Assembly (NCBI GenBank): GCA_937982565.1
Contig: CALJLN010000013.1
Location: forward strand, 53,670 to 117,669
DNA from: UBA2421 sp002343075
GTDB taxonomy: Bacteria; Planctomycetota; Phycisphaerae; Tepidisphaerales; Tepidisphaeraceae
Length of the DNA stretch: 64,000 nucleotides
Direction of reading: 5' to 3'
Part shown: positions 8,111 through 17,018 of the stretch, one piece after another
Layout: each line of letters begins with the position of its first letter
How positions within the stretch are numbered: position 1 is the stretch's first letter
Program-made: the position numbers and the translations under genes
Notes under the pieces: generated by a model
Databases searched by the model: none
Seen by the model: only the letters and a program-made list of their open reading frames with translations
What the model was told of the DNA's origin: nothing

Positions 8111-9220
8111 ATGCCAACTCGCCATCTGATTGCCCTCTGCCTTGCTCTGCTATTCACCGTCCCGGTCGCGATTGCCCAGGAAGCCGGCCCGGAGTCAAAA
8201 CCGCCGCGCCGGTTGCTGATTGTGCCGCCGGATTTCAAGATCGTCGCCGTCGATCGCCGCCGCGCGATTTGCCAGGAAGGGGACGAGCCTTGGGTGAGAC
8301 AGGCCCTGACCGATGCCACCCCCGCCACCCTGCCGAGCACCATGCCTGTCACGCTACTCGAACGCGCTTCGGAACAGCGCGACGTACTCTGCGAGCGCAT
8401 CGCGAGCGATCTCGGACTCCCTGACGCCTCTGGCCCGCGGAAGATGTTTGACGAGAATTTGCTGCCTGTGCTGCGGCAGTCTGCCGCATTCGATCCTCCG
8501 ATTTATTACATGGTGAGTACCGAGCCTGTCGTGAGGAGAATCGTCAAGCAGGGTTGGGAGAACCCGCTGTTCTATCTCAACCGAGCCGCCGACCGGATTG
8601 CGATCAATCAGAGTGTGAACATGTCGCTGTCCGCCGACAGCGATGACATCCTGCTTCCGGCGCTCTACGAACCCGAACACGACATGCCCACCCGCCGGCG
8701 CGTTTTGCTGGATTCGATCGCCACCGCAGAACAGAAGCTCGCCTACGAGCTTTCAATTCAAAGCGAGTTCGCTGTGCAGATGGCGTTTGTTGGCTTCATC
8801 GGGCAAAACGTTTTTAAGCCGATGGAACTGAGCGATTCCCAGGAGTGGTTCGCCCTCGGCACGACCGCGGTGCTTTCGGCACAATATCTCTCGGCGATCA
8901 ATGGGATGAATGAGCAGTCATACTTGCAGAGAATGACCACCGACGAGCCACGCAACCCAATTCGTATGGCCACGGTCAATCTGCTCAACCCAATGACCAG
9001 CGATGACCTTCGGCCGCAGTTTCAGGGGGCGTATCTGGACGCGTACCGCCGCCGCGCCACCTCGGTCGTCTATCAACTGATGCAGCGCGCCCCGCGTGGC
9101 AGCTTGGCGAAGGCGATTAATGCCATCAAGGATCAACGCCCCGCCGACGGTGTAGCGATGGTGAAACTCATCGCGGAACAGACCGGGATTGATCTCACCA
9201 ACGAACTGATCGCCAAATGA
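8111..9220 (+). CDS. Exported protein of unknown function, first gene of the mtnA unit
   Basis: A 369-residue protein with a signal peptide (residues 1-21, ending PVAIA). I see no named domain. The mature part is mainly helical, with acidic and Arg-rich stretches, and has no HExxH or other obvious catalytic motif. The start at 8111 directly precedes the signal peptide; a TAAACT hexamer ends 10 nt upstream and there is no ribosome binding site, so the transcript may be nearly leaderless. Its stop overlaps the start of the next gene by 4 nt (ATGA), so the three genes to 11021 form one unit. Its co-translation with mtnA does not explain its role, because it is exported and MtnA is cytoplasmic. 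Confidence 0.72.
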   Translation: MPTRHLIALCLALLFTVPVAIAQEAGPESKPPRRLLIVPPDFKIVAVDRRRAICQEGDEPWVRQALTDATPATLPSTMPVTLLERASEQRDVLCERIASDLGLPDASGPRKMFDENLLPVLRQSAAFDPPIYYMVSTEPVVRRIVKQGWENPLFYLNRAADRIAINQSVNMSLSADSDDILLPALYEPEHDMPTRRRVLLDSIATAEQKLAYELSIQSEFAVQMAFVGFIGQNVFKPMELSDSQEWFALGTTAVLSAQYLSAINGMNEQSYLQRMTTDEPRNPIRMATVNLLNPMTSDDLRPQFQGAYLDAYRRRATSVVYQLMQRAPRGSLAKAINAIKDQRPADGVAMVKLIAEQTGIDLTNELIAK

Positions 9221-9972
9221 ACGACTCCCCCGACCAACTTCAATCGCTTTGTCTCGCCGGGCAGGAGCATCTGGTGGCGATGCGCTACCTGCAGGCCGAG
9301 GCGGCGCTGCTTCAGGCAGAGTCGGCTGCGGTACAAACCGGCGACTGGGACACCGTCGCCCGGCTCTACATGCCGCTGCAGGAGTGCCGTCGGCAGCGAC
9401 GCCAGCGATGCGGGGAAGGCACGATTAAGCTCGACTTTGTCGCACAATCAGAAAGTGAGAGCCCCGATGCCGCCGCCATCGCCCGGCAGGTGCCGCATGG
9501 GCAGTTGCTCATCGCCGGCTGGGGGACAATTGAGCCTGCGCTGCAGTTTCGCGAAGTTGCCGCTGCAAAACAGCTTTACGTCGAGACCTTTTTGGCAGCC
9601 GTCTATCCGATTACCGGCGGCGGTCGCGCGGTCGCAGTTTTGCCAAATGCAGCCGTCGCGGTTCCGGCCCCGGAAGAAATGCCTATTGACCGTCTCATCC
9701 AGCGCCTGCCGCCACACAGCGTCTTGCTCCCGATTGCAGAACTCCCAAAGGGAGCGAGGATGGGCGATACAGCGACCTTCGCGCACACCATGAGTCTTTG
9801 GGAGCGCCTGCATAAACCGTTCTTAGCGATGGCCGAAGCTACCCGCGACCTGCGACAGCGTATTACGGCCTATCGACGCACGATTGAGATCGACTATGCC
9901 TGCGAGCTGGCACACCAGAAGCTGAGCAACACGGCTCGGCAGTTGGCGCGCGAGAAAGCCGGTGGGGCCTGA
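9217..9972 (+). CDS. Cytoplasmic hypothetical protein, second gene of the mtnA unit
   Basis: A 251-residue protein with no signal peptide. The N-terminal 60 residues look like a TPR-like pair of amphipathic helices (residues 12-60, rich in Ala, Leu and Glu). The middle part has alternating hydrophobic strands (GQLLIAGWG, GRAVAVLPNAAVAVP), and the C-terminal 50 residues are helical and basic. I recognise no named family. It overlaps the upstream gene by 4 nt and its stop overlaps the mtnA start (TGATG), which shows translational coupling on both sides. Confidence 0.7.
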   Translation: MNDSPDQLQSLCLAGQEHLVAMRYLQAEAALLQAESAAVQTGDWDTVARLYMPLQECRRQRRQRCGEGTIKLDFVAQSESESPDAAAIARQVPHGQLLIAGWGTIEPALQFREVAAAKQLYVETFLAAVYPITGGGRAVAVLPNAAVAVPAPEEMPIDRLIQRLPPHSVLLPIAELPKGARMGDTATFAHTMSLWERLHKPFLAMAEATRDLRQRITAYRRTIEIDYACELAHQKLSNTARQLAREKAGGA

Positions 9973-11021
9973 TGCTCAAGACTCTTCAATGGACGGACAC
10001 GTCGCTGCGCCTGCTTGACCAAACCCGGCTTCCGGCTGAGACGGTGTACATCAATTGCACCAACGAACGCATGGTGTGGGATGCGATCAGGTGTCTCGCG
10101 GTGCGCGGCGCGCCGGCGATTGGCGTCGCGGCGGGCTATGGGGCGTTTCTTTCCATTTCGACCGTCGACGCTTGCGTTGATGTTCTGCGAGAGAAGCTGC
10201 ACACAGCGTGCGACTATCTCGCCACATCGCGCCCGACCGCGGTCAACTTGTTCTGGGCGCTGGACCGCATCAAGCGCTGTTCAATCGCGCCCGCAGCACT
10301 CGCGAATGTTGCTGGCGGTGATGCCGTCGCGGCATTCAAACATCAGATTCTCGATGAATGCAGAAAAATCGAAGCTGAAGACATCGCCTGCTGCCAGAAG
10401 ATTGGGCAACATGGGTTGGCGGTGTTGCAATCCCTCGGTAAGAGCGAGCCGCTACGAATCCTGACCCATTGCAACGCGGGGGCGCTTGCCACTGCCGGCA
10501 TCGGAACGGCGCTGGCGCCGCTGTATTGGGGGCACGAGCGCGGCGTGAAGTTTCAGGTCTTCGCTGACGAAACGCGCCCGCTCCTGCAGGGCGCACGGCT
10601 GACCGCACATGAACTGGCGCACGCGGGCATTCCGGTCACCGTGCTCTGCGACAACATGGCGGCGAGCCTGATGAGCCAGGGGAAGATTGACGCGATCATC
10701 GTTGGTGCCGACCGTATCGCGGCGAATGGTGATACCGCCAACAAAATCGGCACGCACGGCGTGGCAATCATCGCAAGACACTTCGGCGCACCATTTTTCG
10801 TAGCGGCACCTACGAGCACAATCGATCTCGCGTTAGGGGATGGAACTCAAATCCCAATCGAGCACCGCGACCCGACCGAAGTCATGCCGCAAATGATGGC
10901 CGGCGCGACGGTGTTCAACCCCGCATTCGATGTCACCCCCGCGGCGCTGATTACGGCGTGGATCACGGAAAACGGACTCTGGCAACCGGGACAAGAGTCA
11001 AATCTCTTTAATGCAACGTAG
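9972..11021 (+). CDS. mtnA: Methylthioribose-1-phosphate isomerase
   Basis: A 349-residue enzyme of the eIF-2B alpha/beta/delta-like isomerase family. It converts 5-methylthioribose 1-phosphate to 5-methylthioribulose 1-phosphate in methionine salvage. Diagnostic segments are AVRGAPAIGVAAGYG near residue 45, the catalytic Cys in LTHCNAGALAT, and the catalytic Asp in VGADRIAANGDTANKIGT. Length and motif order match the family. It is the last gene of a unit with two uncharacterised genes and ends 5 nt before the convergent gyrB. No other mtn gene is in the window. The related translation-factor subunits lack the Cys, so the assignment is firm. Confidence 0.95.
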   Translation: MLKTLQWTDTSLRLLDQTRLPAETVYINCTNERMVWDAIRCLAVRGAPAIGVAAGYGAFLSISTVDACVDVLREKLHTACDYLATSRPTAVNLFWALDRIKRCSIAPAALANVAGGDAVAAFKHQILDECRKIEAEDIACCQKIGQHGLAVLQSLGKSEPLRILTHCNAGALATAGIGTALAPLYWGHERGVKFQVFADETRPLLQGARLTAHELAHAGIPVTVLCDNMAASLMSQGKIDAIIVGADRIAANGDTANKIGTHGVAIIARHFGAPFFVAAPTSTIDLALGDGTQIPIEHRDPTEVMPQMMAGATVFNPAFDVTPAALITAWITENGLWQPGQESNLFNAT

Positions 11022-11026
11022 CCTCA

Positions 11027-13504
11027 CTACACATCCAGATTCTTCACTTCCAGTGCATGATCTTCAATAAACTGCCGCCGCTGCTCGACGTTTTCGCCCA
11101 TTAGGACGCTGAACATTTTTTCGGCCTCGCCGGCCTCGGTGAGGGTGACCCTCAGGAGCACTCGCTTCGTGAAATCGAGCGTGGTTTCCCACAACTCTTC
11201 AGCGTTCATCTCGCCCAAGCCCTTGAATCGCTTGACTTCGATGCCCTGCTTTCCGAGTGCGAGCACCTGCGGGAGCACTTGCGCCACGCCGGCAACGTTG
11301 TATACTTTTCCTTCCTGAAGCAGCGCATAACGAGTGGCAAGCTTCTCGCCGGTGACGCCTTCTTCCTGGGTGAGGAAATAGTCGTCAATTGGCAATCCCG
11401 CCTTCTGAAGCTCGACGAACAAGCGTTCCAGATCGCGGACCTCGTGCAGTTCGTTGTTCTTGGTCATGCGGCTGCGCGGTGCATCGCCGTTGGTGGCGGG
11501 GGTGTCGCCTTCCAGGACCACATTTCGTACACGTAAAAGCTCGTCTCGCTCCGCAGCAGTGTGCGGGAAATGGTCCTCACCCTCAATGACGACGTGATAA
11601 CGCGGCAGATTGCCCGCCTCATCGCGGCGGGCCAAAAAATCGGCGAAATCGATACCGCGGCGACGGATGACGGTGAGAAGCTCTTCCAGCCGGTTGAGCG
11701 TATCAACCACCTTGCGCAGCTCCTCGCTCTCAATCCGTCGCACCTCCGCGCCGGTATCGGCGTCGCGAATCACAAAAGTTGTGCCGTCGAGGCCTAGACC
11801 GGTGAGTGTATCGCGCATTTCCCGTTCGTTGAGCACATACTCCACCTTTTTCCGTCGGGTGATCTGATAAAGAGGGGGCTGCGCGACGTACACCCGTCCG
11901 GCCTTGATGAGTTCCTGCATGTGCCGGAAGAAGAACGTGAGTAGAAGCGTGCGAATATGGCTGCCGTCAACGTCGGCGTCGGTCATGATGATAATCTTGC
12001 CGTAGCGTCGCTTGTCGAGATTAAAGTCATCGCGAATGCCGCAGCCGAGCGCGCTGATGATGGTGCGAATTTCCTCGTGGCCCAGCATTTTGACCAGATT
12101 AGCCTTTTCGACGTTAAGTAGTTTACCGCGGAGCGCGAGAATCGCCTGAATCTCACTGTTGCGGCCCTGCTTCGCACTGCCACCGGCGCTGTCGCCTTCG
12201 ACCAGGAACAATTCCGTATCTTCATTGCTTTTGCTGCGACAATCGGCCAATTTGCCGGGCAGGCTGTTGCCTTCGAGCGCATTCTTCCGGCGGGTCAGTT
12301 CGCGGGCCTTGCGCGCCGCCTCGCGAGCCTCGGCCGCAAGCACGCCCTTCTCGAACATCGTCCGGGCAACCTTCGGGTTTTCTTCCAGAAACGCACCAAG
12401 GCGCTCATTCACCGCTGTCTGCACGAACGACTCTACTTCGGGGTTGAGCAGCTTATCTTTCGTCTGCGACTCAAACTGAGGCTCGGGAATTTTTACACTG
12501 AGAATCGCCGTAAGCCCCTCGCGCAGGTCATCGCCGGTCGGACGCAAATCACCCTTGATCCAGCCCATTTTCTCTGCATGCCGATTGATGACGCCGGTCA
12601 GTCCGGTCTTAAAGCCGCTTAGATGGGTCCCGCCGTCGTGATTGTTGATGTTGTTTGCGAAACTCAGGAGCGTCTCGCTGTATGCGTCGGCATATTGCAT
12701 TGCGATATCGACTTCAAGCTTCAGTGATTCATCCCGTTTCCAGAACTTGATCGGCTCGTGCAGCGGCGACTTGGCGGAGTTGAGATGCTTCACATAATCC
12801 ACCAACCCAAGCTCAAACTTGAATGATTCCTTCTTCGCGGCACGCTCGTCGGCGAAGGCAATCTCCACGCCGCTGTTCAGATAGGCGAGTTCTCGCAGCC
12901 GCTGCGCGAGCGTTTCGTACAAAAAATTCACGTCCGGAAAAAGGGTTGGGTCGGGCTTGAAGCTCACCTTTGTGCCGGAGCGCGTGGTCTTGCCGATCAC
13001 CTTGAGGTCATTGCTCTTACGACCACGTTCAAACTCCATGTGATGGATCTGCCCGTCGCGATAAACCTCAATCTCCATCCACTCGCTGACAAAATTCACG
13101 ACCGACGCGCCCACCCCATGCAACCCGCCGGATGTTTTGTATGCCGACTGGTCGTTGTGCTCAAACTTACCCCCGGCGCCCAGTGTGGCAAAGACGACTT
13201 CCACAGTTGGAATCTTCTCTGTCGGGTGAATGCCCACCGGAATCCCCCGGCCGTCGTCCTGCACCGTGCAACTGCCGTCGGCGTTGATCATGACTTCAAT
13301 GTGCTTGGCGTGTCCGGCGAGGGCTTCATCGATACTGTTATCGACGATTTCGTACACCAGATGGTGAAGCCCGCGCGGGTTGTAACCCCCGATGTACATG
13401 CCGGGGCGCGTCCGCACATGCTCCACGTCATCAAGCACGCGAATCGAATCTTCGTTGTAGTCGGCCGAGGTAACAGACGCATCGGTCGGGGGCTGTTCAG
13501 ACAT
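11027..13504 (-). CDS. gyrB: DNA gyrase subunit B
   Basis: The ATPase subunit of DNA gyrase, 825 residues from the chosen start. The GHKL ATPase domain shows EIVDNSIDEA, DDGRGIPV and GGLHGVGASVVN; the TOPRIM domain shows EGDSAGGSAKQGR and the metal-binding DADVDGSH; the end has KRFKGLGEMN. It is longer than the 640-residue form because of an insertion of roughly 150-200 residues between about 555 and 755, at the same place as the E. coli GyrB insertion. The ATG at 13504 has GGAG 8 nt upstream; an ATG at 13552 would add 16 residues without a ribosome binding site. It converges with mtnA, with 5 nt between stops. gyrA is not in the window. Confidence 0.97.
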   Translation of the reverse strand: MSEQPPTDASVTSADYNEDSIRVLDDVEHVRTRPGMYIGGYNPRGLHHLVYEIVDNSIDEALAGHAKHIEVMINADGSCTVQDDGRGIPVGIHPTEKIPTVEVVFATLGAGGKFEHNDQSAYKTSGGLHGVGASVVNFVSEWMEIEVYRDGQIHHMEFERGRKSNDLKVIGKTTRSGTKVSFKPDPTLFPDVNFLYETLAQRLRELAYLNSGVEIAFADERAAKKESFKFELGLVDYVKHLNSAKSPLHEPIKFWKRDESLKLEVDIAMQYADAYSETLLSFANNINNHDGGTHLSGFKTGLTGVINRHAEKMGWIKGDLRPTGDDLREGLTAILSVKIPEPQFESQTKDKLLNPEVESFVQTAVNERLGAFLEENPKVARTMFEKGVLAAEAREAARKARELTRRKNALEGNSLPGKLADCRSKSNEDTELFLVEGDSAGGSAKQGRNSEIQAILALRGKLLNVEKANLVKMLGHEEIRTIISALGCGIRDDFNLDKRRYGKIIIMTDADVDGSHIRTLLLTFFFRHMQELIKAGRVYVAQPPLYQITRRKKVEYVLNEREMRDTLTGLGLDGTTFVIRDADTGAEVRRIESEELRKVVDTLNRLEELLTVIRRRGIDFADFLARRDEAGNLPRYHVVIEGEDHFPHTAAERDELLRVRNVVLEGDTPATNGDAPRSRMTKNNELHEVRDLERLFVELQKAGLPIDDYFLTQEEGVTGEKLATRYALLQEGKVYNVAGVAQVLPQVLALGKQGIEVKRFKGLGEMNAEELWETTLDFTKRVLLRVTLTEAGEAEKMFSVLMGENVEQRRQFIEDHALEVKNLDV

Positions 13505-13641
13505 CAAAATCGCTCCGGTTGCACTGTCGAAAACATCGCTGATTTGCGACATCGGATTATCGCAGAATTGATCCCGGTTCGCCACCTTGGCGACGTTACG
13601 CCCGCAAACTCACGGCGGTGAATTTTGTGCCGGTTCCTGCC

Positions 13642-13647
13642 TATAAT
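13642..13647 (+). promoter_or_regulatory. TATAAT -10 element 7 nt before the start codon
   Basis: A perfect TATAAT ends 7 nt before the GTG at 13655, and there is no ribosome binding site. Transcription would then begin at or next to the start codon, giving a leaderless mRNA. This spacing also decides between several possible starts of the gene. Confidence 0.6.
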
Positions 13648-13654
13648 CTCGACT

Positions 13655-14440
13655 GTGTATCGGCTCACAAGAGAAGTTCGATTCGCGGTGACCGAGGCCG
13701 GCCCGGATTCTGCGCTCAACGGCCACGGTGGAGTGCCGGCGGTCAGCGCGATCGGGCCCTGGCTTGCCCTTCGCATCACCCTCACCGGAGCACTCGACCC
13801 GAGCAGCAGCTATCTGCGGAACATCAAACAGATCGATCAGGTTGCCCGCGAGCGCGCTGTCCCGATTTTATTGAGCTCCTATCGCGACCCGCACCAGTCA
13901 TCGCGACTCGGCTGCATCCCCGCGGAGGTGGTTCGGGCGCTCGGGGGCGCATGGCCCGGCGTCGCGCTGGAGAGGCTTGAGATCGCATTTTCGCCATTTT
14001 GTTCGATCGCTGCCGTGACAAAGGAACTACCCATGACCCGGCTAAGCCAAAAGTTTGAGTTCTCCGCAGCACACCGGCTTCACAATCCGAATCTTTCCGA
14101 CGCAGAAAATGTGCGGACATATGGAAAGTGCAATAACCCGCACGGCCACGGCCACAACTACGAAGTGCAGGTGACAGTTCGCGGGCAGCCCAATCCCGCG
14201 GGAGTGGTGATCGCGGTCTCTGAGCTTGAGCGGATCGTGCATGAGACGGTGATTCAGAAGCTGGACCATAAGCACCTGAATCTTGAAGTGCCGGAGTTTC
14301 ATTCGGTGATCCCCAGCGTGGAGAACATCGCCGCAGTCATTTTTCAGCTACTCAAACCCAAGACCGCTGCAGCGGGTGCCGCGCTTGCGAGCGTGACCGT
14401 CTGGGAGACGCCCAAGACATGGTGCGAGTATTCAGAGTGA
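13655..14440 (+). CDS. 6-carboxytetrahydropterin synthase family protein with an extra N-terminal lobe
   Basis: A 261-residue protein of the PTPS/QueD family. The C-terminal half (from about residue 127) is a complete domain: zinc-binding His in FSAAHRL (H140), the catalytic Cys159 in YGKCNNPHGHGHNY and the HGHGH zinc cluster (H163, H165, H167). It probably makes 6-carboxy-5,6,7,8-tetrahydropterin for queuosine or a related pterin. The N-terminal half (YRLTREVRFAV, then SSYLRNIKQID) looks like a degenerate copy of the same fold without the zinc ligands, a layout I associate with planctomycete homologues. The GTG start is chosen from the upstream TATAAT and the typical first residues. An ATG at 14033 with AAGGAA upstream could give a second, single-domain product. 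Confidence 0.87.
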   Translation: MYRLTREVRFAVTEAGPDSALNGHGGVPAVSAIGPWLALRITLTGALDPSSSYLRNIKQIDQVARERAVPILLSSYRDPHQSSRLGCIPAEVVRALGGAWPGVALERLEIAFSPFCSIAAVTKELPMTRLSQKFEFSAAHRLHNPNLSDAENVRTYGKCNNPHGHGHNYEVQVTVRGQPNPAGVVIAVSELERIVHETVIQKLDHKHLNLEVPEFHSVIPSVENIAAVIFQLLKPKTAAAGAALASVTVWETPKTWCEYSE

Positions 14441-14442
14441 GA

Positions 14443-14460
14443 CGCGCCAAACACGGCGCG
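14443..14460. terminator. Short hairpin between convergent genes
   Basis: CGCGCC and GGCGCG form a perfect 6-bp stem around AAACAC, exactly between the stop of the pterin synthase gene (14440) and the stop of the minus-strand glycosyltransferase gene (14463). A shared terminator is plausible, but the stem is short and no T-run is present. Confidence 0.35.
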
Positions 14461-14462
14461 GC

Positions 14463-16229
14463 TCATCGAATGATGTAAAGCTTCACTCGATTTGCCTCGG
14501 CTTCCCTTTTGCCAAGTGCGTGCCGTTTATCCAGCGCTTCGACCCGCGCCACTTTCTCCAACAGCGGTTCGGCAAGCGCCTCGGCTAGCACATAGGCAGG
14601 CCGAGGTAATGCAGCGACGTCACTCCCGCGGGTGAGGTCGTCGATGCGGCGCATCGGTCGGTCGAGATAGTAAGCGATATGGTGCTCGCCCAGGCCGAAA
14701 AGCGTGACGGGCATCGTTTTCGGCACGATCTCATTGACCCTTCGTGCCAGTTCGGCGCTGCTGCGGTAGGCGTCGTGATGCGGAACAACCCGCCAGAACA
14801 CGCCGGCCACGATGAGCCACGCCAGCGCAAACATCCACGCAATCTGGAGCTTCAGCCATCGCTTGTGTTCCAGCCACGGCAGCACAGCCGCACCGATTCC
14901 CAAAAGCCCGATGAGTATTGCGATGTCGGTCGCGCCCGGAAACTTCTGAAATCGAAACACGGCCGCCGCGATACCACACGTCAGGAGAATCGCCACCGTG
15001 GTGAGGAGGTGTCTTGGCTTTTTCTGCGCGTAGTTGTAGCGCAGCAGCAGCACCAGCCCCACCCCCGCCGCGGGCATGCACGCCGGCAGGATGGGCATCG
15101 AATAGTGCAGGTGTTTCCACGAGTTGAAGTGCAGCAGCACAAACCCGACGCCGAACCAACAGAGCAGCAACAAGCCGAATCGATGTCGAAACCACTGACG
15201 CTTCACCGCAGCTACCGCCCCGATGACGGTCAACGGAAACCACGGCAGTAGCAACATCGGAATCGTATAGAGATAAAGAAAGAACGGATCACCTTTGCCA
15301 AGTGTTTCACCAAGGCTGCCGGTCACCCGCTGAATAATCTCGCGATTCCACGCATCGACAATCTGCGGATGGGTGTAGTACGCCGCAGTCGGCCATGCGA
15401 CGAGCATGACGATGAAGAGAACCAGCCCCGCCGGATGGATCATGATTCGCCATGCTTGCCGGTCGCGTGCCAAGCCGGCATAGACCACCGCAGCAGGAAG
15501 CACAAAAATTGGCCCGACCCCCTTCAGCAAAAACGACATGCCAACAGCGAAGAAGAACATGACGCTCCACCCCACGACAGGGGCCGCGGCGGCGAGTTCT
15601 GTTTTGCCAACTTCCGCTTGATGGATGAACCGAGAAATGACCCAGAACGCGAGCACCACAAACATCACCAGCGGCATATCCGCCTCGCTCAGGCGGGCCT
15701 GTGTGAGTACGAATAGGCTGGTGGCCGTCAAAAGGCCCGTTAAGAGCCCGACGCGCCGTCCCAGGTGCCGTGTCGTCATGCTCGCCAGAAGCAGGCATGT
15801 ACCCACCCCTGCAAGCATCGCGGGCAGCCGGGCCACCCACTCGGCCTTGCTCTGAAAGACCATCATCGATGCGGCGATAAACCAACCCATTGTGGGCGGT
15901 TTGTTCACGCGATATTCACCGGCGATGGTTGGAACAATCCAATGATTGTCGCTCAGCATTTCCCGCGCCGGCTGTGCTGCAAACACTTCGTGGCGCGAGA
16001 GAACCAGTGCATTGATGTTGATTAACAGCAGGCTGACAGAAAACAGGGCAACGACGGTCGCATTGCCTACTCCTAGTCGCGGCGGGGAGATTTTGCCGGC
16101 TTGGTGGTACTCGGGCGTTCCAGGGGCACCGGCGCGATCGTCAGGTGCGCCCAGACCATCGGGTGGTCCGACGCGTCCGACTCCACCGCCCCCGCCTCCA
16201 GTACTTCCATGCCGCGGATCAGAATCCAA
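14463..16229 (-). CDS. GT-C membrane glycosyltransferase (ArnT/PMT, GT39-83 type), last gene of the GT-EEP-GT unit
   Basis: A polytopic protein with about 12 membrane segments. The first periplasmic loop has the ArnT-like signature (PAREMLSDNHWIVPTIAGE, then NKPPTMGW), and a later loop has RLSEADMPL. These enzymes transfer a sugar from a polyprenyl-phosphate donor to lipid A, protein or another acceptor outside the membrane. The start is unclear. The frame is open from a TTG at 16229, which overlaps the upstream EEP gene by 157 nt and gives 588 residues with a non-membrane first 55. An ATG with a good GGAG site lies at 16063, but in the wrong frame, where it stops after 13 codons. A one-base shift or error between about 16020 and 16063 would join it to this protein. 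Confidence 0.85.
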   Translation of the reverse strand: MDSDPRHGSTGGGGGGVGRVGPPDGLGAPDDRAGAPGTPEYHQAGKISPPRLGVGNATVVALFSVSLLLININALVLSRHEVFAAQPAREMLSDNHWIVPTIAGEYRVNKPPTMGWFIAASMMVFQSKAEWVARLPAMLAGVGTCLLLASMTTRHLGRRVGLLTGLLTATSLFVLTQARLSEADMPLVMFVVLAFWVISRFIHQAEVGKTELAAAAPVVGWSVMFFFAVGMSFLLKGVGPIFVLPAAVVYAGLARDRQAWRIMIHPAGLVLFIVMLVAWPTAAYYTHPQIVDAWNREIIQRVTGSLGETLGKGDPFFLYLYTIPMLLLPWFPLTVIGAVAAVKRQWFRHRFGLLLLCWFGVGFVLLHFNSWKHLHYSMPILPACMPAAGVGLVLLLRYNYAQKKPRHLLTTVAILLTCGIAAAVFRFQKFPGATDIAILIGLLGIGAAVLPWLEHKRWLKLQIAWMFALAWLIVAGVFWRVVPHHDAYRSSAELARRVNEIVPKTMPVTLFGLGEHHIAYYLDRPMRRIDDLTRGSDVAALPRPAYVLAEALAEPLLEKVARVEALDKRHALGKREAEANRVKLYIIR

Positions 16230-16966
16230 TCGACGCGCTCCTTCGCTGCAACTCCGTCAGTATCGCCAATCACATCAGAGACGCCAGCGGTCTGAAGAAG
16301 CTCCTTCATCAGAACATCACCGGCGGTTGTATTCAGGTCTCCCATGAGAATCGCCGGAGGTTCGAGCGCAAGAAAGAGCTCTTTAACCGCCCGAAACTGT
16401 ATCGGCCGATCGTTGGTGCGATCGAGGTGCGTGATGAGCAGATTAAGTGTGCCAGTCTCCAGGGAGATCTTCGCCAGCAAGACATTTCGATCGCCGGCCC
16501 ACTGCGTGCTTGGCAGGTTGATCACCTGATAGAAGTGAACCGGTACATGGCTCAGCAAGGCATTGCCGAACGAGTCGTGCCAGAAGCGCCGCTCGCTGGG
16601 CGCAAACATCCACGGCGACCGAAGTAGCCGGGCAATCTCCTCGGCCTGGTTGGCTGGCGAACCGAACAGCCTGCCCCGAACTTCGTTAAGTCCAATGACA
16701 TCAAAGCTCTGCAGCAACGACGCCGTCCGGCGGAGGTCAACGCGCCCGTCGCCGCCGCGACCGCTTCGGGCATTGAGCAATGCAATGCGGAATGACGCCC
16801 GCGCGTGAGAGTCATACGTGCCGGTATTAGTCGAAAGAAAGTCGCCCACACGGGGCCGCGCGGTCCTGCGAATTGACCCGTTTACCACGACCAGAATCGC
16901 CACCACAACCAGTAGCACGAAGAGCCAGGAGAGTAGCGAGCGCCTTGGGCGAGCACGATCTTTCAT
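16073..16966 (-). CDS. Membrane-anchored endonuclease/exonuclease/phosphatase (EEP) family protein
   Basis: A 297-residue protein. Residues about 8-28 form an N-terminal membrane anchor (WLFVLLVVVAILVVV), which would place the catalytic domain outside the cytoplasmic membrane. EEP motifs are in order: ARSGRGG near the first strand, VIGLNEVRG with the metal-binding Glu, LLITHLD, GDLNTT and the terminal SDHPMVW with the catalytic His. The family includes nucleases, sphingomyelinases and inositol phosphatases that cut phosphodiester or phosphomonoester bonds. The gene lies between two GT-C glycosyltransferase genes on the same strand (52 nt after the first, overlapping or touching the second). 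I infer a role on a phosphorylated lipid or glycan rather than on DNA. Confidence 0.85.
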   Translation of the reverse strand: MKDRARPRRSLLSWLFVLLVVVAILVVVNGSIRRTARPRVGDFLSTNTGTYDSHARASFRIALLNARSGRGGDGRVDLRRTASLLQSFDVIGLNEVRGRLFGSPANQAEEIARLLRSPWMFAPSERRFWHDSFGNALLSHVPVHFYQVINLPSTQWAGDRNVLLAKISLETGTLNLLITHLDRTNDRPIQFRAVKELFLALEPPAILMGDLNTTAGDVLMKELLQTAGVSDVIGDTDGVAAKERVDWILIRGMEVLEAGAVESDASDHPMVWAHLTIAPVPLERPSTTKPAKSPRRD

Positions 16967-17018
16967 AATCTGGAGTGTTGATTACCCGTTTCCAACATGA
17001 AACAAAACGGCGGGGACG

